The position numbers and the translations under genes are program-made. From Actinomycetota bacterium (GTDB lineage: Bacteria > Actinomycetota > Acidimicrobiia > Acidimicrobiales > Acidimicrobilacustridaceae): 52,342 bases of DNA. A model generated the notes under the pieces. It was not told the DNA's origin. It saw only the letters and a program-made list of their open reading frames with translations, and ran no database searches. The stretch is taken from NCBI GenBank assembly GCA_016185305.1, contig JACPNV010000026.1, forward strand, positions 1 through 52,342, given 5' to 3'. Positions 1 through 8,076 of the stretch are shown here, piece after piece; position 1 is the first letter of the stretch, and each line of letters begins with the position of its first letter.

Positions 1-411
1 CTGCAGAGCACGACGACGAGAGGCACCGAGAAGACCAGCATCCACGCCGTCGACATGACCACCGGCCAAGAGGTGTGGTCGGTCGACGTCGGCGGCGTCA
101 AACCTGCGGTCGGCCCTGAAGCGGTGGACATCTTCCTCAGCACGGGCGACGCTCGGTTCATCACATCGCAGGACGAGGAGACGTTCCGTGTCGTCGTCTT
201 CAACCACGACACGCGCCAACTGACGATCCACAGCGTGCCCTTCACGACCGGCAAGGACAGCACGACCACGGTGGACTCGGGCATCGATGGCACGTTCCCC
301 TACTTCATTCCTGCCGCGTGGATAGGGCCGACGGCCATCATCAGCTTCCGCGACAGCGGCCTGGTCGTGCTCGACACGGCGACCGCCAAGGTCACGTACG
401 GCTACCCGTAG
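1..411 (+). CDS. beta-propeller/PQQ-repeat-like protein, C-terminal fragment
   Basis: The reading frame is open from base 1 and ends at a stop at 409-411, so the 5' end lies outside the window. The visible part, about 136 residues, contains a phrase of the type DMTTGQEVWSVDVGG, which resembles the blade-closing strand of PQQ/WD-like beta-propellers, followed by alternating beta-strand-like hydrophobic stretches. No catalytic residues can be seen. It is convergent with rmuC, with only four bases between the two stops. The family call rests on one repeat-like motif and is tentative; function unknown. Confidence 0.6.
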   Translation: MQSTTTRGTEKTSIHAVDMTTGQEVWSVDVGGVKPAVGPEAVDIFLSTGDARFITSQDEETFRVVVFNHDTRQLTIHSVPFTTGKDSTTTVDSGIDGTFPYFIPAAWIGPTAIISFRDSGLVVLDTATAKVTYGYP

Positions 412-415
412 GCGC

Positions 416-1729
416 TCACCTCCCGCGGATGGGTCGCAACCGGGGGATGCGGGTCGCGTCACCACCTGTGTCGCCGGGAACATCGGGAACGGCTGGCTCG
501 CCCCCGGCCACCGCGGCGAGTGCGCGCTGTTCGGCCTCACTTGCCTCCGCCGGCTCGGCATCAGCCGGCGCCGGCAGGCCGCGTGCTGCTCGCAACCGGT
601 CGACCTCGTCGAGGGTCCGCTGGAGCTGGCGCCGCCTGGTGCCGCTCACCTCGTCGAAGGCCCGCTGCGCGCTCTCGAAACGTTTGCCCACGGTGTCGAG
701 CGATTCGGAGAACTTGGCCCACTGCGCGGAGAACCGAGTCAGCCCCCGCAGGATCTCGTCGCTCGTCTGTTGAAGTTGCACGCTCTCGACCGCTTGGCGC
801 ACGACGCCAAGGACGGCGAACAGCGAGAAGGGCGAGCACAGCACCACCCGTTCTTGCAGCGCGACGTCGATCAACGCCGGATCGTGCTCGTGCACGAACC
901 CGTACACCGCCTCGTTGGGGATGAACAGCAGCACGTAGCCGAGCGTGGTGTCGGGGTCGATGTAGTCGCGCGCGGTGATCTCTTTCACCCGCTGCCGCAC
1001 GTCGTTCAGGAACTGGAGGCGGTAGCCGTTGGCCGCCTGATGATCGCCACCGTCGCCCACGGCTTCGAGGTAGCGGAGGTAGTTGTCGATGGGGAACTTG
1101 ACGTCCATGTGCAGCAGCCGCTCGTGCGGCAGCAGGAAGGTGAAGTCGGGCCGGCCACCCGATGCCAGCGTGCGCTGCTTGCGGTAGTTCACGCCCTCGA
1201 CCAGACCCGCAGCGCGCAGCACGTCGTCGGCCATCCGCTCGCCCCACTGGCCCCGGGCGCGGCTGTTGGAGAGCGCCTCACGCAGGCCCTGGGTCACTTC
1301 GGACAGCGACGCGGTCTGCCGCGCGGCCTGCTGGATGCTCTCGATCACCTGGCCGTGCTGCGCGGCGCGGTCGCGCTGGAGGTCGTGGACGAGCGCGCTC
1401 ACGCGCAGCAGCTCGTCGTTCATGCCGGCGAGCTGCTGCCCGACCGATCGGTTGAGCCCGCCGACCTGCAGCTCGAAGGACTGGTTGATGCCGGCCATCT
1501 GCTCGGAGATGTTCTGCTGGCGCAGCTCGAGCTCGCGCTCGGCCGACGCCCGGTGATCGCCGAGCTTCTCGCCCGCGACGGCCAGCACGGCGTTGACGGC
1601 GGCGTGGACCGCCGCGTCGGTGTCGGCCGCGGCGTGCCGGCGCAGCGTCCGCACGGCGATGACCGTGCCCGCGCCGGCCACGACCGCGCCGGCCACGACA
1701 CCGAGGAGGACGGTGAGGAGCTCAGGCAT
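416..1729 (-). CDS. rmuC: DNA recombination protein RmuC homologue
   Basis: This 437-residue protein starts with one membrane-anchor helix (about residues 3-27), then a long Gln/Glu-rich coiled coil (about 40-140), then a nuclease-like core. The core includes GQWGERMADDVLRAAG, the segment RPDFTFLLP and MDVKFPIDNY, which are the conserved RmuC positions of the PD-(D/E)XK-like fold. RmuC proteins are known to limit inversions and recombination between short inverted repeats. Length and domain order are normal for the family. The ATG at 1729 is the first good start, although its ribosome binding site is weak. The C-terminal tail of about 40 residues is low-complexity and Ala/Pro/Gly-rich. It is transcribed away from the next minus-strand gene with a gap of about 100 bases. 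Confidence 0.9.
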   Translation of the reverse strand: MPELLTVLLGVVAGAVVAGAGTVIAVRTLRRHAAADTDAAVHAAVNAVLAVAGEKLGDHRASAERELELRQQNISEQMAGINQSFELQVGGLNRSVGQQLAGMNDELLRVSALVHDLQRDRAAQHGQVIESIQQAARQTASLSEVTQGLREALSNSRARGQWGERMADDVLRAAGLVEGVNYRKQRTLASGGRPDFTFLLPHERLLHMDVKFPIDNYLRYLEAVGDGGDHQAANGYRLQFLNDVRQRVKEITARDYIDPDTTLGYVLLFIPNEAVYGFVHEHDPALIDVALQERVVLCSPFSLFAVLGVVRQAVESVQLQQTSDEILRGLTRFSAQWAKFSESLDTVGKRFESAQRAFDEVSGTRRRQLQRTLDEVDRLRAARGLPAPADAEPAEASEAEQRALAAVAGGEPAVPDVPGDTGGDATRIPRLRPIRGR

Positions 1730-1831
1730 GGCCCAAGTATGAAGAGGGGGTGTGACAAGAACGCGGATGTCCGGGCTTCGACGGGCATCAGCCCAGGTCA
1801 GCGTTCAACCCCCTCGGCCCCTTCAGCTCAC

Positions 1832-2848
1832 TCAGCCGGCCAGGGTCACCAACAAGCCGGCGTGATCCGAGAGCGTGCGCAACGGATCGGCCGCGGTCGG
1901 CACGTGGCCGTGGCGCGCGAACGCGGCTCGCCGCATCGTGACCGGGCCGAGCGCGGCCGCCGCACCCTCACCGGCCGCGTAGAAGGCGAGGTCGATGCGC
2001 GCCGGTTCGTTGATGGCGCCAATGCGAGGCTTGGACGGCGCAACCGGTCTTGTGACACCGCTCTCGTCGAGCAGGAGATCACCGTCGTCGGGATCTTCGG
2101 CGCCGAGCTGGCCCTCGAAGCGCACGAGATCACAGGTGTAGCCGCCGCCGGGGTTGCCACACGAAACCCACGCGTCCTCGAGCCCGAGCTCGGCCAACGT
2201 CCGGCACAGGTTCTGGTACTCGGCGGTCGGCTCCCCATCCGGGCCGGCGGCAGCCAGGTTGAAGTCACCGACGACCAGGATCGGCGACCCCGCCGAATGC
2301 GTCCGCCGGATGAACGACGCCAGCTCTGCCACCTGTGCAGCCCGCACCGCGGGCCGCACCCCTTCGGGATGCTTCTTCGACGGCAGCAGACCGCCGCCCC
2401 AGCACAGGTGCGTGGAGTAGATCTCCAGCTCGACCCCATCACCGACGACGACCGACGTCAGGAGCACCCCTTTGTTGGCGAGCACGTCGGCATCGACCAG
2501 CAGGTTGCCGCGCACCGAGAACACCGTCGACGCCGTCTGAGAGACAGGATGGCCGTCGACGAACGTGCGCAGCCCCGACCCCCGGATGGCGAGCGGCCCA
2601 GCAGCGGGTCCCTCCGCCACGGTGGGGCGTTCCGCCGCGGGCCACGCGCCGAGCAACGTGTCGCGGTCGCGCCACTCCCAGACCTCGGCCAGCGCGAGGA
2701 CATCGGCGCGACCCCGAAGGCGCGGCCCCAGCTCGAACGCTCGCTGGCGCCAGCCGGGCGGAGCGCCGAGGCGCACGGGTCGGCCCGGCACCGGGATCGT
2801 CACCGGCCGCAGCAGGTAGGTGTTGAGGAACAGCACGCGCACGTTCAC
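1832..2848 (-). CDS. endonuclease/exonuclease/phosphatase-fold protein
   Basis: About 338 residues with the hallmarks of the EEP superfamily (neutral sphingomyelinases, DNase I-like nucleases, inositol phosphatases). An N-terminal strand ends in an Asn (LFLNTYLL), a metal-binding acidic position follows in ALAEVWEW, then STHLCWGG, VVGDFNLAA and the closing SDHAGLLVTL. Substrate cannot be told from the sequence. I choose the GTG at 2848 because AAGAGGTGA sits five bases upstream; the in-frame GTG codons at 2857 and 2842 are alternatives. The frame stays open further 5' but that part overlaps the upstream gene and has no family character. The start lies just downstream of the stop of the hypothetical gene at 2871, suggesting a two-gene transcript. 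Confidence 0.8.
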   Translation of the reverse strand: MNVRVLFLNTYLLRPVTIPVPGRPVRLGAPPGWRQRAFELGPRLRGRADVLALAEVWEWRDRDTLLGAWPAAERPTVAEGPAAGPLAIRGSGLRTFVDGHPVSQTASTVFSVRGNLLVDADVLANKGVLLTSVVVGDGVELEIYSTHLCWGGGLLPSKKHPEGVRPAVRAAQVAELASFIRRTHSAGSPILVVGDFNLAAAGPDGEPTAEYQNLCRTLAELGLEDAWVSCGNPGGGYTCDLVRFEGQLGAEDPDDGDLLLDESGVTRPVAPSKPRIGAINEPARIDLAFYAAGEGAAAALGPVTMRRAAFARHGHVPTAADPLRTLSDHAGLLVTLAG

Positions 2849-2870
2849 GATCGTCACCTCTTGGCGCGGG

Positions 2871-3314
2871 TCAGCTCGCCTGCAACCACGGGCGGAGGAG
2901 GATGCGGCTCGCCTTCGGGCAGCCAGGAACGAGCACGAACTCGACCGGCCGATCGCTGAAGTGATCGTGCCCAGGATCGAACTCGACCATCGCCGGCCGG
3001 TTCTTCTCCGGCTCGAGCACCTCGCCCAGCCCTGACATGGCCGCGGCCAGCATGAGCCCCGACAGCGGCCGGCCGACGCGCGAGCGCACCGGCGGGGGCG
3101 CCCACTCCGGGACGACTTCACGCGGTTCGTCGGCATCCCCGATCGCGTCGCCGTCATGGGCCGGGTCGACACCGTCGGTGCGCTCGACGAGCCTGGTGTC
3201 GACGCCAAGCCGCCGGAGCGTGGACTCGTCATAGAGCTGCTCGAACGGGGGTGGCTCCGTCATCGTCCCCGCACCCCCTCGCCGGCGCCTGGAACCTTCG
3301 GAGGAGGTGCTCAT
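2871..3314 (-). CDS. hypothetical protein
   Basis: A 147-residue protein I do not recognise. It has an Arg-rich N-terminus, an acidic middle and a C-terminal part of mixed alpha/beta character (MVEFDPGHDHFSD, EFVLVPGCPKASRILLRPW). No signal peptide or membrane segment is visible. The annotated ATG at 3314 has a poor ribosome binding site; an internal ATG at 3263 (MTEPPPFEQLYDE) follows a GGGG-rich stretch and may be the true start. It sits directly upstream of the EEP-fold gene on the same strand, probably co-transcribed, and diverges from hyuB across the operator-containing intergenic region. Confidence 0.6.
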   Translation of the reverse strand: MSTSSEGSRRRRGGAGTMTEPPPFEQLYDESTLRRLGVDTRLVERTDGVDPAHDGDAIGDADEPREVVPEWAPPPVRSRVGRPLSGLMLAAAMSGLGEVLEPEKNRPAMVEFDPGHDHFSDRPVEFVLVPGCPKASRILLRPWLQAS

Positions 3315-3460
3315 AGGGCACCCAGGCTACCGACTCGCCAGCTCGGCAGACGGGAGCGCCGACGGCGCTGCGGCCGTCGGCACCCGTCGTTGTCCGTCCC
3401 CGATGCCGGCGGGGCCCCTCATCCCCACCGACCGGTTCGTGAGCGCCCGCAGTGTACACA

Positions 3461-3482
3461 TACCTGACATATGTGTCAGGTA
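3461..3482. promoter_or_regulatory. palindromic operator, distal hyu site
   Basis: Perfect inverted repeat with nine-base arms TACCTGACA and TGTCAGGTA around TATG. Its core CCTGAC-N6-GTCAGG recurs at 3534, 18680 and, with a five-base spacer, 46734, and in variant form at the TetR gene start (17916). It lies about 108 bases upstream of the hyuB ATG, in the region divergent to the gene at 3314, so it could act on both. TetR-type binding is inferred. Confidence 0.75.
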
Positions 3483-3533
3483 TGGGGCACACTGTGCGCC
3501 GGTATCCGCCGTGTTCGGCCGGCGGTAGACTTT

Positions 3534-3551
3534 CCTGACATCCACGTCAGG
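3534..3551. promoter_or_regulatory. palindromic operator, proximal hyu site
   Basis: Second copy of CCTGAC-N6-GTCAGG (spacer ATCCAC), 38 bases upstream of the hyuB start codon and therefore placed to cover the promoter or transcription start. The site upstream of Liv system 1 at 18680 differs only in the spacer. Paired sites in one promoter region suggest cooperative repression. Confidence 0.75.
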
Positions 3552-3589
3552 TTCCCGCCGAGCGACCGGCCTTGACCAGGGGGGATCCC

Positions 3590-5419
3590 ATGAACGTCGA
3601 CATGGTCGAACTTGCCCGCAGCCGGGGGCGCCTGGCCGAGACGGCCACCGTCGATCCCGTCACCGCCGAGGTCGTGCGCGACTTCATGGAGACGGTCTGC
3701 TTCGAGATGGCGACCTACGTGTCGCGCACCGCGACCACGCCGATCCTCAACCAGAGCAACGAGCGCAACGCGACGATCCTCGACGCGCAGGGCCGCCTCG
3801 CGGCGCTGAGCGTGGGCATCCCCCAGTTCATGCTCACCTCCACGCTGCCCGTGCGGTTCGCGCTGCACTACCTCGGCGTCGACGAGTTCCGCGAGGGCGA
3901 CGTGTTCGTCGCCAACGACCCTTACCACGGCGGCGGCCACCTCCCCGACTACAACGTCTTCGCGCCGGTCTTCGCGGACGACCCCGAGACCGGCACGCGG
4001 CGCATGGTCCTCATCTCGTCCATCCAGTGCCACCACGGCGACACCGGTGGCGCGGTGCCCGGCGGCTACAACGTCACCGCCAACGACGTGTGGGGCGAGG
4101 GCGCGCGCTGGCCCGTCCTGAAGGTCATCGATCAAGGCAAGGAACGGCGCGACGTCCTCTACGCGTTGCAGGCCAACAACCGCATCCCCGACTACATCGG
4201 CGACCTGCGCGCCCAGATCGGCGCGGCGCAGCTCGCCACGAAGCGGCTGGGTGAGCTGCTCGACCGCTGGGGCGTGCGCACCGTCGAGGAGTCCGTCGAC
4301 TACATGATCGACTACGCCGCCCGGCGGTTCGGCGAGGAGGTGCACCGCTGGCCCGACGGCGAGTACGAGGCCGACTGCTACGTCGACCACGACCCGCTGG
4401 GCAACCCCGACATCCACTTGCACGTGAAGATCACCGTCGACGGCGGCGACCTCACCATCGACTTCTCCGGTACCGACAGCCGCCTCGAGATCCAGGCGTG
4501 GTCGACGTTCGGCAACACCCGGGGCTACACGGTCGGCCAGATCGCCGCCATGATGGATCCCGAGATCCCCAAGAACGAAGGCTTCTTCGAGTCGATCACG
4601 CTCGCCGTACCGCAGGGGTGCGTCCTGAACCCTCCCGCGGGCAAGCCGGTCAGCGCAGGCACGCACCATCCCGGCGCGGAGGTCGGTGAGGTCATCGCGC
4701 TGGCGCTGCAGGACGTGCTGCCCGACAAGGCAGTGCCGCAGGTGTACAAGACCGGCATCCCAACCGTCATCGTCGGCATCGACCCGCGGACCGGCCAGAA
4801 GTTCACCGACCACTCGGCCGAAGTCTACGCGGGCTGGTGCAACGCGGCGAAGGGGATGGACGCGTGGGGCTGCCAGGCCGCGGCGTTCGGCAACCTCTGG
4901 AAGGCAACGGCCGAGATCAACGAGAGCCTGTTCCCCCATGTGCAGTGGTCGCGCGACTATCGCACCGACTCGGGAGGTCCGGGCCAGTGGCGCGGCTTGT
5001 GCGGCAGCCACTACGTGAAGGAATCGCGGGTCGACGCCCAGGTCTACACCTACGTCGTCGGCATGAAGTACCCGATGCCGGGCATCTGCGGCGGCCATCC
5101 TGGCGAACCCAACAAGCTCACCCTCCGCTACCAGTCCGACGATCCCTACGTCGTGCAGCACACGGCCGATTGGGTGCCGCTGGGCGCGGGCCAGAAGATC
5201 AACTACGACTACGGCGGCGGGGGCGGCTGGGGCGATCCGCTCGATCGAGACCCGCAGGCGGTGCTCGATGATGTGCTCGACGAATACGTATCGGTCGAGG
5301 GTGCGGAGCACGACTACGCCGTCGTGCTGACCGGTTCGCTGGCCGACCTAACGCTGGTGATCGACCGGGAAGCCACCTCGAACCTGCGGGACGAGCGCCG
5401 CGCCGACCGGGCGCTATGA
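3590..5419 (+). CDS. hyuB: hydantoinase B / oxoprolinase family protein
   Basis: A 609-residue HyuB-type subunit, the partner of HyuA in N-methylhydantoinase, 5-oxoprolinase and acetone/acetophenone carboxylase-type enzymes. Family features are clear: DPVTAEVVRDFMETVCFEMATY near the start, SNERNATILDAQGRL, the NDPYHGGGHLPDY motif (about residues 105-117), the HHGDTGGAVPG segment, and a Gly-rich C-terminus (YGGGGGWGDP). The ATG at 3590 is preceded by AGGGGGG at good spacing; an upstream in-frame TTG (3572) is less likely. The stop overlaps the start of hyuA (ATGA), showing translational coupling. The true substrate is unknown; the neighbours argue for a catabolic, inducible amide- or ketone-type substrate rather than 5-oxoproline salvage. 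Confidence 0.93.
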   Translation: MNVDMVELARSRGRLAETATVDPVTAEVVRDFMETVCFEMATYVSRTATTPILNQSNERNATILDAQGRLAALSVGIPQFMLTSTLPVRFALHYLGVDEFREGDVFVANDPYHGGGHLPDYNVFAPVFADDPETGTRRMVLISSIQCHHGDTGGAVPGGYNVTANDVWGEGARWPVLKVIDQGKERRDVLYALQANNRIPDYIGDLRAQIGAAQLATKRLGELLDRWGVRTVEESVDYMIDYAARRFGEEVHRWPDGEYEADCYVDHDPLGNPDIHLHVKITVDGGDLTIDFSGTDSRLEIQAWSTFGNTRGYTVGQIAAMMDPEIPKNEGFFESITLAVPQGCVLNPPAGKPVSAGTHHPGAEVGEVIALALQDVLPDKAVPQVYKTGIPTVIVGIDPRTGQKFTDHSAEVYAGWCNAAKGMDAWGCQAAAFGNLWKATAEINESLFPHVQWSRDYRTDSGGPGQWRGLCGSHYVKESRVDAQVYTYVVGMKYPMPGICGGHPGEPNKLTLRYQSDDPYVVQHTADWVPLGAGQKINYDYGGGGGWGDPLDRDPQAVLDDVLDEYVSVEGAEHDYAVVLTGSLADLTLVIDREATSNLRDERRADRAL

Positions 5420-7482
5420 GCGGGTACCGCGTCGGCATCGACGTCGGCGGCACGTTCACCGACGTCATCTGCGTGACGCCGGCAGGCGAGGTCGTGCTCG
5501 ACAAGACCCCGACCACCCTCGACGACCAGTCGAGAGGCGTCATGAACGGTCTGGCCCAGCTCGCCGAGCGCTTCGGCTGCACGCTCGACGCGTTCTGCGC
5601 CGATCTTGACATCCTCGTCCACGGCACGACGACGGCGGACAACACGATGATCGAGATGGACGGCGCGAACGTCGGACTGCTGGTCACCGAGGGCCATCGC
5701 GACGAGATCGAGATGCGCCGCGTCCACAAGGAGCAGATCTGGGACCCGTCCTATCCGGCGCCGCCGCCGATCGCGCGCCGCCGGGCACGCATCCCGATCC
5801 CCCAGCGGCACGCGTACGACGGCGAGGAGCTGCTTGCCCTCGACGAGGCCGCGGTCCGGGCCGGCATCCGGCGGCTGAAGGCGCTCGGCTGCACGTCGAT
5901 CGCCGTCATGTACCTCTTCTCCTTCGTCAACCCCGAACACGAGCTGCGGACCCGGCAGCTCGTGCTCGACGAGCTCCCCGACGTCGAGCACATCTCGCTC
6001 TCGCACGAGGTGATGGCCAAGGGACCCGAGTTCGAGCGGGTGTCGACGACGCTGGTCAACGCGTACGTGGCCCCGAAGATCGCTCGTTACGTCGGCAACC
6101 TCGAGCGCCATCTCCGTGCCGCGGGCTACGGCGGCCCGCTGCTGATCATGTTGTCGACGGGTGGCGTCATGCCGCCCGACTACGTGTCGCGGCGCGCCGT
6201 CAGCGTGCTCGCCTCCGGCCCGACCGGCGGCGTGATGGGCGCGACGGTGGCGGCAAGGGCGGCCGGGGCGAGCGACTTCATCGCCGTCGACATGGGAGGA
6301 ACGTCGTTCGACCTGTGCCTCGTGCGCAACGGCACGCCGGAGATCAAGACCGACTGGAACTGGCGCTACCGCTACTACGTCGGGATGCCGATGGTCGACG
6401 TGCAGTCCGTCGGTGCAGGTGGCGGGTCGATCGCGCGGGTGCGCCAGGGCGCGCTGCTCGTCGGGCCCGACTCGGCCGGATCGGTGCCGGGGCCGGCGTG
6501 CTACGGCCGCGGCGGCGAGCGCGCCACGGTCACCGATGCCGACGCCGTGCTCGGCTACCTCCCGTGCGAACGGTTCGCCGGCGGCCGCATGCAACTCGAC
6601 GTCGAAGCGGCCCGGTCCGCGATCGCTCGCGACGTCGCCGAGCCCCTCGGCCTCGATGTGACCGACGCGGCGTGGGGCATTGAGCGCATCGTCAACGCCA
6701 ACATGGCGAACGCGACGCGCAAGGTGCTCGCGTCCTACGGCACCGATCCGCGCGAGCTGGCGATTATCGCCTACGGCGGGAACGGCCCGGTGCATGCGTG
6801 GGCGATCGCCGGTGAGCTCGGCATCGGGAGCGTTCTGGTGCCGAAGACGGCGCCGGCGTTCTCCGCGGTCGGCGTGCTCGTCGCCGACTACGTGGTCGAC
6901 ATCGTGCGTTCCTACGTCGTCCCGCTGTCGCAGGTCGATCTCGACCACCTGCGATCGTTGATGGACCAGGTGGCCGTCGAAGCCGACAAGGAGCTGGCCC
7001 CCGCCGACCTCGAGCCGGCGCAGATCCATGCCGAGCTCTTCGTGCAGATGGCCTACCAGGGCCAGAACTTCGACATGAGCGTGCCGGTTCCCGAGCGCAC
7101 CACGCTCGACGACGCCGGCCTCATCGATCTCGCTGACCGCTTCCATGACCAGCACGAGTCAGATCGGGGCTTCGCGTTCCGCAACCAGCAGCCGATCGTG
7201 CGCGGCGTCCGCCTCGTGGCCCACGGCTACACGCCCAAGCCCGATCACCTCGGCGAGACCGGGCGGGTGACGGACCTGGCAGACGCGCAGAGGTCCACCC
7301 GGCCCGTGCACTTCGGCACCGGCTTCGTCGACACCCCGGTCTTCGACGGCGCGTCGCTCGGCGTGGGGACGGCCATCGACGGGCCCGCGCTGATCGAGGA
7401 ACCGTTCACGGTGGTCGTCGTTCCTCCGGGCGCTCGCTGCGAGCTGGGCGAGCACCTCAGCTACGAGCTCACCCTCCGATAG
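5416..7482 (+). CDS. hyuA: hydantoinase/oxoprolinase A subunit
   Basis: A 688-residue HyuA-type ATP-dependent subunit. The ASKHA-type phosphate-binding motifs are present: IDVGGTFTDV at residues 8-17, HGTTTADN at 69-76, and DMGGTSFDL near residue 293, followed by GAGGGSIARV and AYGGNGPVHAWA. This subunit couples ATP hydrolysis to ring opening or carboxylation in characterised relatives. It overlaps hyuB by four bases and is followed 12 bases later by the gluconate-dehydrogenase-subunit-3-like gene, so all four genes of the cluster are probably one transcript under the operators at 3461 and 3534. Full length for the family; no lesions seen. Confidence 0.93.
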   Translation: MSGYRVGIDVGGTFTDVICVTPAGEVVLDKTPTTLDDQSRGVMNGLAQLAERFGCTLDAFCADLDILVHGTTTADNTMIEMDGANVGLLVTEGHRDEIEMRRVHKEQIWDPSYPAPPPIARRRARIPIPQRHAYDGEELLALDEAAVRAGIRRLKALGCTSIAVMYLFSFVNPEHELRTRQLVLDELPDVEHISLSHEVMAKGPEFERVSTTLVNAYVAPKIARYVGNLERHLRAAGYGGPLLIMLSTGGVMPPDYVSRRAVSVLASGPTGGVMGATVAARAAGASDFIAVDMGGTSFDLCLVRNGTPEIKTDWNWRYRYYVGMPMVDVQSVGAGGGSIARVRQGALLVGPDSAGSVPGPACYGRGGERATVTDADAVLGYLPCERFAGGRMQLDVEAARSAIARDVAEPLGLDVTDAAWGIERIVNANMANATRKVLASYGTDPRELAIIAYGGNGPVHAWAIAGELGIGSVLVPKTAPAFSAVGVLVADYVVDIVRSYVVPLSQVDLDHLRSLMDQVAVEADKELAPADLEPAQIHAELFVQMAYQGQNFDMSVPVPERTTLDDAGLIDLADRFHDQHESDRGFAFRNQQPIVRGVRLVAHGYTPKPDHLGETGRVTDLADAQRSTRPVHFGTGFVDTPVFDGASLGVGTAIDGPALIEEPFTVVVVPPGARCELGEHLSYELTLR

Positions 7483-7494
7483 CAGGGTTGCTGC

Positions 7495-8076
7495 ATGCCG
7501 ATCTGGTTCGACGAGAACGACTACGAGACGGTCGCGGCGGCGTGCGAGCGGCTGATCCCGCGGGATGAGGCCTCGGGCGCGCCGGGAGCGACCGCGGCAG
7601 AGGTCGCCCGCTACGTCGATCAGCTCCTCGGCGCGTTCACCTTCGACCCGCCGCGCATCTGGGCCGGGGGTCCGTTCTCGGGGCGGCACGGCGGCGACGC
7701 CGGGTTCGAGAACTGGATCCGGCTGCGGCCGCTCGACGAGCGGGCGTGGCGCACGCGGATCGAGGGATCGCGTGGCGACCCCGAGCGCGAGCGCAACGGT
7801 CCGGTGATCGGTCTGCAGGAGCGGTACCGCTCTGGCCTCGTGGCGCTGGGCCGCGACTTCGTGTCGGTCGACGGGACCGAGCAGGATCGCCGGCTCGACG
7901 CCGTTGCCGAGCTCAAGGCGATGCTCTACGAGCACGCTTGTGAGGGCATGTACGGCGACCCGGTCTACGGCGGCAACGCCGGTGGGTGCGGGTGGGCGTT
8001 CATCCAGTTCGACGGCGACATGCAACCGCGCGGCTACACCGACGCCGAAGTGGAGGAGGCGGGCGGTGCGAGCTGA
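7495..8076 (+). CDS. gluconate 2-dehydrogenase subunit 3 family protein
   Basis: A 193-residue protein with the pattern of the small (gamma) subunits that accompany membrane or periplasmic GMC dehydrogenases: a helical N-terminus (YETVAAACERLIPRD), and the C-terminal block YEHACEGMYGDPVYGGN followed by GWAFIQFDGD. In known systems such a subunit is needed for maturation or export of the flavoprotein partner. No Tat or Sec signal is visible here, unlike many relatives. It overlaps the GMC oxidoreductase gene by 11 bases, which supports a two-subunit enzyme encoded together with hyuBA. Its exact role in this organism is inferred. Confidence 0.85.
   Translation: MPIWFDENDYETVAAACERLIPRDEASGAPGATAAEVARYVDQLLGAFTFDPPRIWAGGPFSGRHGGDAGFENWIRLRPLDERAWRTRIEGSRGDPERERNGPVIGLQERYRSGLVALGRDFVSVDGTEQDRRLDAVAELKAMLYEHACEGMYGDPVYGGNAGGCGWAFIQFDGDMQPRGYTDAEVEEAGGAS

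Noticed and set aside
770..2959. Long plus-strand frame (729 codons) opposite rmuC and the EEP-fold gene
   Set aside because: Antisense shadow caused by high GC; composition is Arg/His/Val-rich with no motifs, while the minus-strand frames carry clear family signatures.
2858..3232. Longer form of the EEP-fold protein starting at 3232
   Set aside because: The extra 125 residues overlap the upstream hypothetical gene and show no family similarity; AAGAGGTGA supports the start at 2848.
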